64,000 bases of DNA from positions 27,820 to 91,819 of the forward strand of contig DAIOHK010000006.1 of the NCBI GenBank assembly GCA_036744795.1, in the 5' to 3' direction. Under the pieces are notes generated by a model that worked only from the letters and a program-made list of their open reading frames with translations, made no database searches and was not told where the DNA came from. Shown piece after piece: positions 27,590 to 35,025 of this stretch. Every line of letters starts with the position of its first letter. Positions within the stretch are counted from its first letter, which is position 1. A program made the translations under genes and the position numbers. Source of the DNA: UBA5486 sp036744795. Lineage in GTDB: Bacteria; Bacillota; UBA4882; UBA10575.

Positions 27590-28192
27590 TCAATGGTTAT
27601 TAGTTAAATCCAATGAACCCTTCATAATTAACTTATTCCGGGCCTTAATGGTATTAGGATGTAAAAGAAAACCGGAATTTAGAATATACTTAATTTCTTG
27701 ATCAAAAATATAGGATAAAGCAGAATACCTATCTACAAAAGCAAGTTTCCGAGCAATATCTGAAAAAAGCAAACCCCTTCCCGGTTCCGCAAAATCAGCA
27801 ATAAAAATAATTTGTGATAATACACTCATTTCTGTGGCTCCAGTTACATGTAGACCTACCGCTTGCAGGATATTCGGATCTACAATCCCCCATTCTCTTT
27901 TGAGAATTTCTGCTCCAACTCTCCCATGAAGCAGTACAGGTATCATTTTTTCGATTTCCAAAACGGGTATATTAAAATTATGGGCTAATCTTAAAAGCTC
28001 CTGAGAAGAATATTCTCTGGCCACATCATGCAATAGTCCCGCTAAGCTCGCAGATTCAGGAGTAATGTGATAAATAGATGCCAATTTAACAGCCAAATCC
28101 ATAACACCTAAAGAATGTTTAAATCTTTTAGGAGTTAATTGTACTGATAATTTATTCTGTAGTTTGTTGAGGTTCATTTTAATCTCCGGCAA
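27590..28192 (-). CDS. yqeK: HD-domain hydrolase YqeK (symmetrical Ap4A hydrolase family)
   Basis: 200 residues. HD fold: the first His in KHSLGVMDLA, the HD pair in LLHDVARE, a later His in VLLHGRVGAEI and the Asp in IIFIADFAEPGR. The YqeK family hydrolyses diadenosine tetraphosphate to two ADP. It lies between the RRM gene and rsfS on the same strand, near nadD, its usual partner. Confidence 0.93.
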   Translation of the reverse strand: MPEIKMNLNKLQNKLSVQLTPKRFKHSLGVMDLAVKLASIYHITPESASLAGLLHDVAREYSSQELLRLAHNFNIPVLEIEKMIPVLLHGRVGAEILKREWGIVDPNILQAVGLHVTGATEMSVLSQIIFIADFAEPGRGLLFSDIARKLAFVDRYSALSYIFDQEIKYILNSGFLLHPNTIKARNKLIMKGSLDLTNNH

Positions 28193-28254
28193 AAAAGTGG
28201 TTATAATTCTTTTTCCACACTTAAATCTTTTTCCCTGCCTATATAAGATATATT

Positions 28255-28322
28255 TGAAAATATTGCATAATTATTAATTTAAATTTGACCACAATATATT
28301 GTTAACCCAACTAGGGATTCTC
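28255..28322. repeat. Family 2 repeat, left half
   Basis: TATTGCATAATTATTAATTT, then TTTGACCACAATATATTG and ACTAGGGATTCTC, align with the first 65 bases of the 8668-8840 copy. The right end is missing. Confidence 0.5.
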
Positions 28323-28344
28323 TATTTTTTTTAATACATACGAT

Positions 28345-28380
28345 TAAATAAACAAGGGTGCAAACCCGCACCCTTGTTTT
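28345..28380 (-). terminator. Rho-independent terminator after the RRM gene
   Basis: CAAGGGTGC (28353-28361) pairs with GCACCCTTG (28368-28376) around a six-base loop. On the minus strand it is followed by TTTATTTAA, and it begins right at the stop codon of the RRM gene. A plus-strand T run is also present. Confidence 0.8.
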
Positions 28381-28637
28381 TAATGTTCTGTGTTAAGTGG
28401 TTTTGCCTCATTAACTATGATTTCCCGCCCACCAAACTCCTTTCCATTCATATGAGAAATTACTTTCTCGATATTTTCTTCCGGGATTTCAATAAATCCA
28501 AAACCCTTTGATCGCCCAGTTGCCCGGTCTATAATCACCCTGCTAGCTATAACTTCGGTAGAATCGGAAAAAAATTCCGCTAAATCTTTATCTGTTGTAG
28601 CCCAGGGTAGATTTCCAACATAAAGGGTTTTACTCAC
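28380..28637 (-). CDS. Small RRM-type RNA-binding protein
   Basis: About 85 residues, one RNA-recognition motif. RNP2 is LYVGNLPW and RNP1 is KGFGFIEI, in the right order and spacing. Such single-RRM proteins occur in cyanobacteria and some Bacillota and bind single-stranded RNA. The frame opens at 28661, but GAGGTG precedes a GTG at 28637 by six bases, and that gives MSKTLYVGNLPW, the normal start. It has its own terminator and lies between nadD and yqeK. Confidence 0.9.
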   Translation of the reverse strand: MSKTLYVGNLPWATTDKDLAEFFSDSTEVIASRVIIDRATGRSKGFGFIEIPEENIEKVISHMNGKEFGGREIIVNEAKPLNTEH

Positions 28638-28724
28638 TAGATTCACCTCATTTCCGGCCATGTATCACCCTTAATTGCGGCTCTATTTTATTTTACCCTT
28701 AGGCCAAAATTTTATAGAAAAAAA

Positions 28725-29333
28725 TCAGTGATGATATATTTTCCTTTCTATAATATAATTATAAACTTTGGGTGGTAAAAAATAGCGGACAGATTGCCCC
28801 TGCTTTATTCTTTTTCTAATTTCTGAGGAGGAAATATCAACCATTAAATTTCTAAAAAAGAAAACACCCTGACTTTTAGTAGATTGGTCTTTGTATTCTT
28901 GAAGAGGGTGCGGAAGAGTTTTTGTAAAGCCGGGACGGGCACCCACTGCAATCCGTACCAATTGGAGAATCTTCTGAAATTGATGCCAATAAATGAATTC
29001 CGATAATGAATCCTGTCCCATTAATAAATAAAGCATATGCTCCGGAAAAACCTGACGAAAAAAGAGTAAAGTATCAATTGTGTAAGATGGTGGCTTCCTT
29101 TTTAATTCCACCTCAGAAAAGGTAAAGTATTGATTATCCTCTATTGCCAACTGGATCATTGATAAGCGATCTTTTGCCGTCATCAAAGGAAGATGTCCCT
29201 TTAATGGAGATTGCAAAGCAGGTACAAAAATAACTTTTTCCAATCCTAGTTCTTCCCGGGCTGAATCTGCTAATAATAAATGGCCTATATGAATGGGATC
29301 AAAACTCCCGCCATAAATTCCAATTGACTTCAT
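28725..29333 (-). CDS. nadD: Nicotinate-nucleotide adenylyltransferase
   Basis: 202 residues. Adenylates nicotinate mononucleotide in NAD synthesis. The nucleotidyltransferase motif GGSFDPIHIGHLLLA is at about 9-23 and the C-terminal SSSEIRKRI motif is intact. Length is normal. Its ATG overlaps the proA stop by four bases, so it is translated with the proline genes. Confidence 0.96.
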   Translation of the reverse strand: MKSIGIYGGSFDPIHIGHLLLADSAREELGLEKVIFVPALQSPLKGHLPLMTAKDRLSMIQLAIEDNQYFTFSEVELKRKPPSYTIDTLLFFRQVFPEHMLYLLMGQDSLSEFIYWHQFQKILQLVRIAVGARPGFTKTLPHPLQEYKDQSTKSQGVFFFRNLMVDISSSEIRKRIKQGQSVRYFLPPKVYNYIIERKIYHH

Positions 29334-30589
29334 TTTCGAATCTGTCCATTTCCATAAATTATGTATTTTAAAGTAGTTAATGCTTTAAGTCCCATCGGAC
29401 CTCTAGCATGCAGTTTTTGGGTAGAAATTCCTAATTCTGCACCCAATCCAAACTGATAACCGTCAGTAAAACGAGTTGATGCATTAACATAGACAGCAGC
29501 TGCATCTACTGATTGTAAAAAACTACGGGCGTGATGATAATCAGTAGTTAAAATACTTTCAGAATGCTTTGTTCCATATTTTTCAATATGAGATAAGGCT
29601 TCATCTAAATCAGAGACTATTTTAATAGCCAAAATCAATTCCAGATATTCGGTAAACCAATCCTCCTCCGTTGCCTCCTTAGCCCAAGAAATATACTCCC
29701 GAACTTGCGGGCAACCACGAATTTCTACTCCTGCCGCTTTCAAGTCTTCTCCTAAAAGAGGTAGAATAAGGGGAGCAATCTCCTTATGAACTAATATAGT
29801 TTCTACCGCATTACATACAGAAGGCCTTTGAACTTTAGCATTCAATATGATCTGTCGAGAGCTCTCAATTTCTGCAGAGCTATCAATAAAAATATGGCAG
29901 TTTCCTACTCCGGTTTCGATCACTGGGATCGTAGAATTATTGATTACCGTTTCAATTAAGCCCGCCCCACCTCGAGGAATTAATAAATCCAAATACTGGT
30001 TCATTTTCATTAAAGCCATTACCGCTTCCCGTTTTGGAATACCTACTAGTTGAACAGCATTAACAGGTACTTCTGAATCAGTAAGCGCTTCCCGGAGAAT
30101 CCGGACCAGAGTCCTATTTGTTAGTAAAGCCTCGGATCCACCCCGCAAAATAATGGCATTTCCTGTTTTTATACTTAACCCAACTGCATCAACCGTAACA
30201 TTGGGTCGTGATTCATAAATAATGCCAATAACCCCCAAAGGTACTCTGACTTGACCAATCTCCAAACCGTTAGGACGACGCCACATTTTTACAACATTAC
30301 CAATCGGATCTTCAAATTTAACTAATTCGCGAAGACCACCTGCCATACTATAAACCCTATCTTCATTTAAAGAAAGCCTTTCAATTAAACTAGCTTTGAT
30401 CCCCATCTCTTTAGCTTTCTTAACATCCTCTTTATTGGCGTTTAAAATTGATTCCATATTTTCTTCTAAAGCGGTAGCCATTTGAAGTAAGGCCTGATTT
30501 TTTACATCACTATCTAGCCTTGCCATACTAGGGGTTGTTTTTTTAGCATTTTTTCCAAGCTCTAAAATATATTCTGTAATCGATCCCAT
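29330..30589 (-). CDS. proA: Glutamate-5-semialdehyde dehydrogenase
   Basis: 419 residues. Reduces glutamyl 5-phosphate to the semialdehyde in proline synthesis. Catalytic Cys in QRPSVCNAVETILV, NADP-binding YESRPNVTVDA, and the C-terminal ARGPMGLKALTTLKY are diagnostic. AAGGAGG precedes the ATG. It is 18 bases after proB and overlaps nadD by four bases. Confidence 0.97.
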   Translation of the reverse strand: MGSITEYILELGKNAKKTTPSMARLDSDVKNQALLQMATALEENMESILNANKEDVKKAKEMGIKASLIERLSLNEDRVYSMAGGLRELVKFEDPIGNVVKMWRRPNGLEIGQVRVPLGVIGIIYESRPNVTVDAVGLSIKTGNAIILRGGSEALLTNRTLVRILREALTDSEVPVNAVQLVGIPKREAVMALMKMNQYLDLLIPRGGAGLIETVINNSTIPVIETGVGNCHIFIDSSAEIESSRQIILNAKVQRPSVCNAVETILVHKEIAPLILPLLGEDLKAAGVEIRGCPQVREYISWAKEATEEDWFTEYLELILAIKIVSDLDEALSHIEKYGTKHSESILTTDYHHARSFLQSVDAAAVYVNASTRFTDGYQFGLGAELGISTQKLHARGPMGLKALTTLKYIIYGNGQIRK

Positions 30590-30607
30590 GCTGTACCTCC
30601 TTTTTAC

Positions 30608-31747
30608 TTACTCCAAACAAACCATATTATTTCTATGAATTACCTCTTCGTAGGTTTTATACCCAAGAATAGTTTGAAGGTTAGCAGTATTTTCACCCTT
30701 AATTTTCTCAATCTCTTCGGAACCAAAATTACTTAATCCTCTAGCAATTTCCTTCCCTGAATCATCCAAAACCCTGATTAGATCCCCAACCTCAAATTTA
30801 CCTTGAACACTGGTTATCCCAGATGGAAGTAAACTTTTTTTAAATTTGAGAAGTGCTGTCACCGCTCCGGAATCAATATGTACTTCCCCTTGAGGTTGCC
30901 CGGCAAAAGCAATCCATCTTTCCCTTTGAACCAAAGCCTCTGAATTGGGATAAAAAACCGTACCAATCTTCTCGCCTTCAATAATTTTGGTAAGAACATC
31001 CGGTTCCTCGCCGGAGGCTAGCACCATCATTATACCAGATCTAGTAGCAATCCTGGCAGCTTCGAGTTTAGTTATCATTCCACCTGTTCCTCTCTGGGTT
31101 CCAGCCTCTCCGGCAGTTGCCCAAATAGACGAAGAAAGCTCCTTCACTTCGGGAATAAGTTTAGCCTTTTCGTCTTTTCTAGGATCCCCAGTAAATAAAC
31201 CCTTAATATCAGATAATAAGATCAAAAGATCAGCTCCAACTAAACCTGCAACTAATGAAGCTAAAGTGTCATTATCCCCAAAACGTAATTGTAGTTCTTC
31301 TGTAGCAATGGTATCATTCTCATTGATAACAGGTATTGCTCGATACTCATTTACTAACATTAAAAGTGTATTACGGGCGTTTAAATAACGACGCCGGTTA
31401 CTCATGTCTTCTCGCGTTAGTAGGATCTGAGCAGTAGTTAGACCATATTCGGAAAAAAACTTTGTATAGACCTGCATTAAAAGGCCCTGACCAATAGCAG
31501 CTACTGCTTGCCGTTCAGGAATTGTCCGCGGTTTATTTTTTAACCCCAGTCGCCCAACACCAGCACCTACTGCTCCTGATGTAACAAGGATAACTTCCCT
31601 TCCTGAATTATGTAAATCCGTAATTTGACGAACAAGTTTATCTAGATGCTTTAGATTTAGATGGCCTGAAGGGTAAGTTAAAGTAGTAGTACCAACCTTT
31701 ACTACTATTCTTCTAGCTGCTTCTAACCCGGATCTATTCTCTAACAA
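30608..31747 (-). CDS. proB: Glutamate 5-kinase
   Basis: About 379 residues. Phosphorylates glutamate, the first step of proline synthesis. The amino-acid kinase domain has VVKVGTTTL, VTSGAVGAG, NENDTIATEEL and GTGGMITKLEAA. A C-terminal PUA domain (about 280-360) is present. The open frame runs back to 31810 into repeat sequence. GTGAGGG followed six bases later by TTG at 31747 gives the most credible start. No T-box or attenuator was seen upstream. Confidence 0.95.
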   Translation of the reverse strand: MLENRSGLEAARRIVVKVGTTTLTYPSGHLNLKHLDKLVRQITDLHNSGREVILVTSGAVGAGVGRLGLKNKPRTIPERQAVAAIGQGLLMQVYTKFFSEYGLTTAQILLTREDMSNRRRYLNARNTLLMLVNEYRAIPVINENDTIATEELQLRFGDNDTLASLVAGLVGADLLILLSDIKGLFTGDPRKDEKAKLIPEVKELSSSIWATAGEAGTQRGTGGMITKLEAARIATRSGIMMVLASGEEPDVLTKIIEGEKIGTVFYPNSEALVQRERWIAFAGQPQGEVHIDSGAVTALLKFKKSLLPSGITSVQGKFEVGDLIRVLDDSGKEIARGLSNFGSEEIEKIKGENTANLQTILGYKTYEEVIHRNNMVCLE

Positions 31748-31787
31748 TATTAAACCCTCACTTTCCAAAGTCCCATTTTCATATGCA

Positions 31788-31822
31788 CAGCCGGTAGTCA
31801 GCGTGAGCAACTACTTTCTAAA
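31788..31822. repeat. Family 1 dispersed repeat, partial copy E
   Basis: AGCCGGTAGTCAGCGTGAGC followed by AACTACTTTCTAAA matches the right end of copies C and D. It may extend to about 31860, where ACACCCGAACCTGGTTAAAT recalls the inner blocks. It lies just upstream of proB. Confidence 0.6.
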
Positions 31823-31869
31823 TTATACTACAAAGTTCCAACTTTGACACCCGAACCTGGTTAAATTAA

Positions 31870-31897
31870 AATGACACTGTAAAATAACAGTGTCATT
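31870..31897. other. Perfect stem-loop upstream of proB
   Basis: AATGACACTGT and ACAGTGTCATT form a perfect 11-bp stem with a six-base loop (AAAATA), without a T tract. It lies between proB and the small Cys-rich protein. It could be an operator, an RNA processing site or part of a repeat. Confidence 0.5.
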
Positions 31898-31959
31898 CTA
31901 GGGAATTGGATAAAGGTATTAACGAGTTAGGAGATTATTAAATTTTTTACTTTGAAAAT

Positions 31960-32051
31960 AAATTGCATAATTGATTTTAAAGTAACCATAAAATATTAAT
32001 AGACTAATATATTTAGTTAAATAGAGGCCAAAGGTATTTATGCAATCCCTA
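31960..32051. repeat. Family 2 MITE-like repeat, short copy
   Basis: AAATTGCATAATTGATTTTA at the left and TATTTATGCAATCCCTAAAA at the right, about 92 bp. GTAACCATAAAATATTAATA matches the inner block of the 8668-8840 copy. The centre is deleted relative to that copy. Confidence 0.6.
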
Positions 32052-32090
32052 AAATCAAACATTAATGAATTAGACAATTTCTTATAAAAC

Positions 32091-32282
32091 TTAACTTATC
32101 TTCAGATCTTCTCGTTCTTTTCGTTGCTGCCTTCGATGGAACTCGTATTTAGGATCTCCTTTTTTCCAACGAGTCTCTCGTTCCCGGACTATCGTTTTTT
32201 CCCGAATAACAAATTCATTTTTTGCTGGGCAGAAAAAGACATCTTTATCCTCTTTACAATTCCCGCAATCCAAGCAGGACAT
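32091..32282 (-). CDS. Small Cys-rich protein, unknown
   Basis: 63 residues: MSCLDCGNCKEDKDVFFC at the start gives CxxCxxC plus a fourth Cys, a likely zinc-ribbon or metal site, followed by a highly charged, Arg/Lys/Glu-rich tail (about 25-63). The frame opens 20 codons earlier inside obg, but AGGAGG lies nine bases before the ATG at 32282. It is 28 bases after obg on the same strand. I do not recognise a family and assign no function. Confidence 0.75.
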   Translation of the reverse strand: MSCLDCGNCKEDKDVFFCPAKNEFVIREKTIVRERETRWKKGDPKYEFHRRQQRKEREDLKIS

Positions 32283-32310
32283 AACATACACCCTCCTAAA
32301 AATTAATTTG

Positions 32311-33582
32311 CTAAAAGTCTTCTGTTTGAAAAACGAATTCATAATCGCCGATATGAACCAGATCTCCTTCTTGAATACCGGTTTCTTCTAAAGCTTTTAA
32401 TACTCCCCACTGTTTCAGCAACCTATCTAGGCGGATTAAAGCTTCCTCGTGGGCAAGATTAAAACGCATTATTTTTTTAATTAATCCCTCCCCTTCTATG
32501 CGATAAGAACCCGAGCCTTCATTGATAACCTGAAAACCAAATTCGCTCTGCTTCAGAAATTCAGATTCTCTGTTCTCTAAAAAATTAAAATCAGAAACTT
32601 TTGGAATTTTATCTAGTTTAGCAATAATACTATATAAAAGTTCTTTTAAATTTTCACCAGTTACGGCAGAAATACAATGAACTTCGTATCCCAGGCCGGA
32701 AATGTTTTTTACAAAATCTTCACGTTTTTCCATATCGCTAAGTAAATCAATTTTTGTACCAACTACAATCTGGTCTTTGTTCACTAATTCGTTATTATAC
32801 TTTTCCAGTTCGGCATTTATCTCTGCAAAAGCTTTCAAAGGTTCGGGATCTGATAGATCCACCAGATGAAGTAGGAGACGTGTTCTTTCAATGTGCTTCA
32901 AAAATTCAAAGCCTAATCCTACACCTTGATGAGCACCTTTAATTAACCCCGGGATATCAGCTACAACGAAACTACGATTATCAACCTCTACTACACCTAA
33001 AACTGGATTCAAAGTGGTAAAAGGATAGGAAGCAATCTTCGGCCGGGCAGCAGAGATAACTGAAAGTAATGTAGATTTTCCAGCGTTTGGATAGCCTAAT
33101 AAACCAACATCAGCCAATACCTTCAATTCTAAAAGCAAAAGAGCTTCTTCTCCAGCTTCGCCCTTCTCAGCAAATCTAGGAACCTGATGAGTGGAGCCAA
33201 CAAACCTTGAATTGCCCCGACCGCCATTTCCTCCTTTGGCAACCAGATACTTTTCGCCATGTTCAACTAGATCAGCAACTACTTGATCACCTTTACGGAC
33301 AATTGTACCGATCGGAACTTTAATAATTAAATCTACTCCTTTTTTACCAAAACAGTTTTTTCCCCGGCCGTTTTCCCCGGATTGAGCTTTAAAGGTATTT
33401 TTGTGGCGTAAATGACTTAAAGTGGTATAACCTTCATCTACCTCTAAAAAGATACTACCGCCATCTCCTCCGTCGCCCCCATCAGGACCACCCTTGGGTA
33501 CAAACTTTTCGCGGCGGAAACTAACGGCACCATCGCCACCTTTACCAGCAACTACCTTAATAGTTATTTCATCAATAAACAT
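32311..33582 (-). CDS. obg: Ribosome-associated GTPase Obg
   Basis: 423 residues, three domains. The glycine-rich Obg fold (about 1-157; GGDGGDGGSIFLEVDEGY), the GTPase domain with P-loop GYPNAGKSTLL, DIPGLIKGAHQG and TKIDLL, and the C-terminal OCT domain found in many Gram-positives (about 345-423). It acts in 50S assembly and stress or sporulation signalling. It follows rpmA, but a terminator lies between them, so it probably has its own promoter. Confidence 0.98.
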   Translation of the reverse strand: MFIDEITIKVVAGKGGDGAVSFRREKFVPKGGPDGGDGGDGGSIFLEVDEGYTTLSHLRHKNTFKAQSGENGRGKNCFGKKGVDLIIKVPIGTIVRKGDQVVADLVEHGEKYLVAKGGNGGRGNSRFVGSTHQVPRFAEKGEAGEEALLLLELKVLADVGLLGYPNAGKSTLLSVISAARPKIASYPFTTLNPVLGVVEVDNRSFVVADIPGLIKGAHQGVGLGFEFLKHIERTRLLLHLVDLSDPEPLKAFAEINAELEKYNNELVNKDQIVVGTKIDLLSDMEKREDFVKNISGLGYEVHCISAVTGENLKELLYSIIAKLDKIPKVSDFNFLENRESEFLKQSEFGFQVINEGSGSYRIEGEGLIKKIMRFNLAHEEALIRLDRLLKQWGVLKALEETGIQEGDLVHIGDYEFVFQTEDF

Positions 33583-33679
33583 TAATATCTCCCAAATTAT
33601 TTTTAAATTCTTTATGTTAATAAATCACAAAACAAATCTTCAGGTTCTTTTAAAGATATAAGAAGTAAGTGTTTTCCTC

Positions 33680-33706
33680 ATGTACAAGTTATGCAACTTT
33701 GTACAT
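33680..33706. promoter_or_regulatory. 27-bp near-perfect palindrome upstream of obg
   Basis: ATGTACAAGTT and AACTTTGTACAT flank a four-base centre. It lies about 100 bases before the obg start in the gap behind the rpmA terminator. Symmetry and length suit a dimeric repressor operator or an RNA hairpin. The regulator is unknown. Confidence 0.45.
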
Positions 33707-33786
33707 ATTATTCTACAGGTACTAAAGATTATCCTTTCTTTAGAAGATGATAGCAGCAGATATATTTTAACAAATTTATTTCTAGT

Positions 33787-33812
33787 AAAAAAAACCGCCT
33801 TATCGGCGGTTA
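33787..33812 (-). terminator. Rho-independent terminator after rpmA
   Basis: On the minus strand AACCGCC-GATA-GGCGGTT is followed by a run of eight T. It ends the rplU-prp-rpmA operon, four bases after the rpmA stop. Confidence 0.9.
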
Positions 33813-33815
33813 AGA

Positions 33816-34106
33816 TTAAAGATTAGCTACTGGTTGAGAATAAACACTAACCTTTTTATTTTTTTTACCTTTTCTTTCATACGCTACATAACCATCGATT
33901 AAGGCGAAAAGGGTGTCATCTTTACCGATTCCCACATTGTTACCGGGGTGTAGCCGAGTTCCCCTTTGACGTACCAGTATACTACCGGCTCGTACCTGCT
34001 GCCCAGCAAATCTTTTAACCCCGAGTCGCTGTGCCTGACTATCACGCCCGTTTTTTGTACTACCTACTCCCTTTTTCGTCGCAAAGAATTGTAAATCAAA
34101 CCTCAT
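33816..34106 (-). CDS. rpmA: Ribosomal protein L27 with Prp-cleaved N-terminus
   Basis: 96 residues. The N-terminus MRFDLQFFATKKGVGSTKN has the LQFFA cleavage motif of Bacillota L27, cut after FFA by Prp to expose the residues that reach the peptidyl-transferase centre. The body (LGVKRFAGQQVRAGSILVRQ) is canonical. The frame opens 18 codons earlier, but AAGGAGGTGG precedes the ATG at 34106. It overlaps prp by 11 bases, tying enzyme and substrate in one transcript. Confidence 0.98.
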   Translation of the reverse strand: MRFDLQFFATKKGVGSTKNGRDSQAQRLGVKRFAGQQVRAGSILVRQRGTRLHPGNNVGIGKDDTLFALIDGYVAYERKGKKNKKVSVYSQPVANL

Positions 34107-34446
34107 TTTTCTCCACCTCCTTGATGGAAACTCTAACATAGTCTTTATATTCCGTAGCAATTTGCTGTAAACCCAAATAGGTTAAATGTAAAACAAAATC
34201 AGCTTGGACTTGTTTTTCTTCTTCGGTATTTGAAGCAATTCGGCAATAAAAGTGTCCGGTTTTTTTCTCTTGATTAACCGTAACTTTTATTCCAATTAAT
34301 TTTTCCAACCCTAAGACAGTGGTTTGAACTAAAGTTGATACTCCAGCACAAACAATATCCTTCCCGGCAGGCGCATACCCTGTATGGCCCCAAGCTTCAA
34401 AACCAATCAATCGCCCAGCAAAAGAAATAAACTGCACAGAAGTCAT
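34096..34446 (-). CDS. prp: Ribosomal-processing cysteine protease Prp
   Basis: 116 residues. Cleaves the N-terminal extension of L27 in Bacillota. The catalytic dyad is His21 in GHTGYAPAG and Cys33 in DIVCAGVS, the family signature. The gene sits between rplU and rpmA, its fixed position. It starts two bases after the rplU stop and overlaps rpmA by 11 bases. Confidence 0.96.
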   Translation of the reverse strand: MTSVQFISFAGRLIGFEAWGHTGYAPAGKDIVCAGVSTLVQTTVLGLEKLIGIKVTVNQEKKTGHFYCRIASNTEEEKQVQADFVLHLTYLGLQQIATEYKDYVRVSIKEVEKNEV

Positions 34447-34448
34447 TT

Positions 34449-34757
34449 TTATCCTTCAATAGCCAGCACACGAAGGCAAGTGTAAGGCTGTCGATGACCT
34501 TTTCGTTTCCGGAAATCTTTCTTTGGTGTATAACGGAATATTAAAACTTTACGCTCCTTATCCTGTGCAACAATCTCTGCTTTTACCTTGGCTCCTTCTA
34601 CTAATGGAGTTCCCACTTTAGTATCTTCGCCACCAATAAACAAGACTCGATCCAATACTAACTGGGTTCCAACTTCGCCTGGTAATTTTTCCACCTTAAT
34701 TTGATCTCCAGGAGCAACTCGATACTGTTTTCCTCCGGTCTCTACAATTGCATACAT
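34449..34757 (-). CDS. rplU: Ribosomal protein L21
   Basis: 102 residues. The N-terminus MYAIVETGGKQYRVAPGD and C-terminal KDFRKRKGHRQPYTCLRV are characteristic of bL21. First gene of rplU-prp-rpmA. GGGGAGGTG precedes the ATG and forms part of the leader structure upstream. Confidence 0.98.
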   Translation of the reverse strand: MYAIVETGGKQYRVAPGDQIKVEKLPGEVGTQLVLDRVLFIGGEDTKVGTPLVEGAKVKAEIVAQDKERKVLIFRYTPKKDFRKRKGHRQPYTCLRVLAIEG

Positions 34758-34764
34758 TTTCTCT

Positions 34765-34860
34765 AAACACCTCCCCGCTTAGACTCGCCGGTTTAGGTAC
34801 CTGATATAGGTTTTAATAGACCTTGAACCGAGCGGTTGAAACAGGTTTTAAAAACCTACA
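34765..34860 (-). promoter_or_regulatory. Probable L21 leader RNA
   Basis: On the minus strand CCGCTCGGTT pairs with AACCGGCGAG and then AGCGG, so the leader folds back on itself just before and into the rplU ribosome site (GGGGAGGTG). Position and stem pattern fit the L21 leader of Bacillota that mediates autogenous control. I judged this from pairing and position only. Confidence 0.55.
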
Positions 34861-35025
34861 AATATTATCTTAACACCAGCAATGATGGTTGTCAATCTAA
34901 GAAATTACATAATTACTCTTCCCTTTATAGATTCTCCAAAGTTTTATAAAAGAGTCCATTAGTAATTATTAAATAATTTACATAATTTAGTACTACTAAT
35001 AATAATCCCACTGAGTTATCTAATC
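34861..35025. other. Gap between rng and rplU with family 2-like traces
   Basis: Contains AGAAATTACATAATTACTC and AATTTACATAATTTAG, which resemble worn family 2 ends in opposite directions about 90 bp apart. No gene is seen. Confidence 0.3.

Noticed and set aside
30987..31388. 133-codon plus-strand frame inside proB
   Set aside because: It is antisense to proB, whose kinase motifs are complete. It is a codon-bias shadow.
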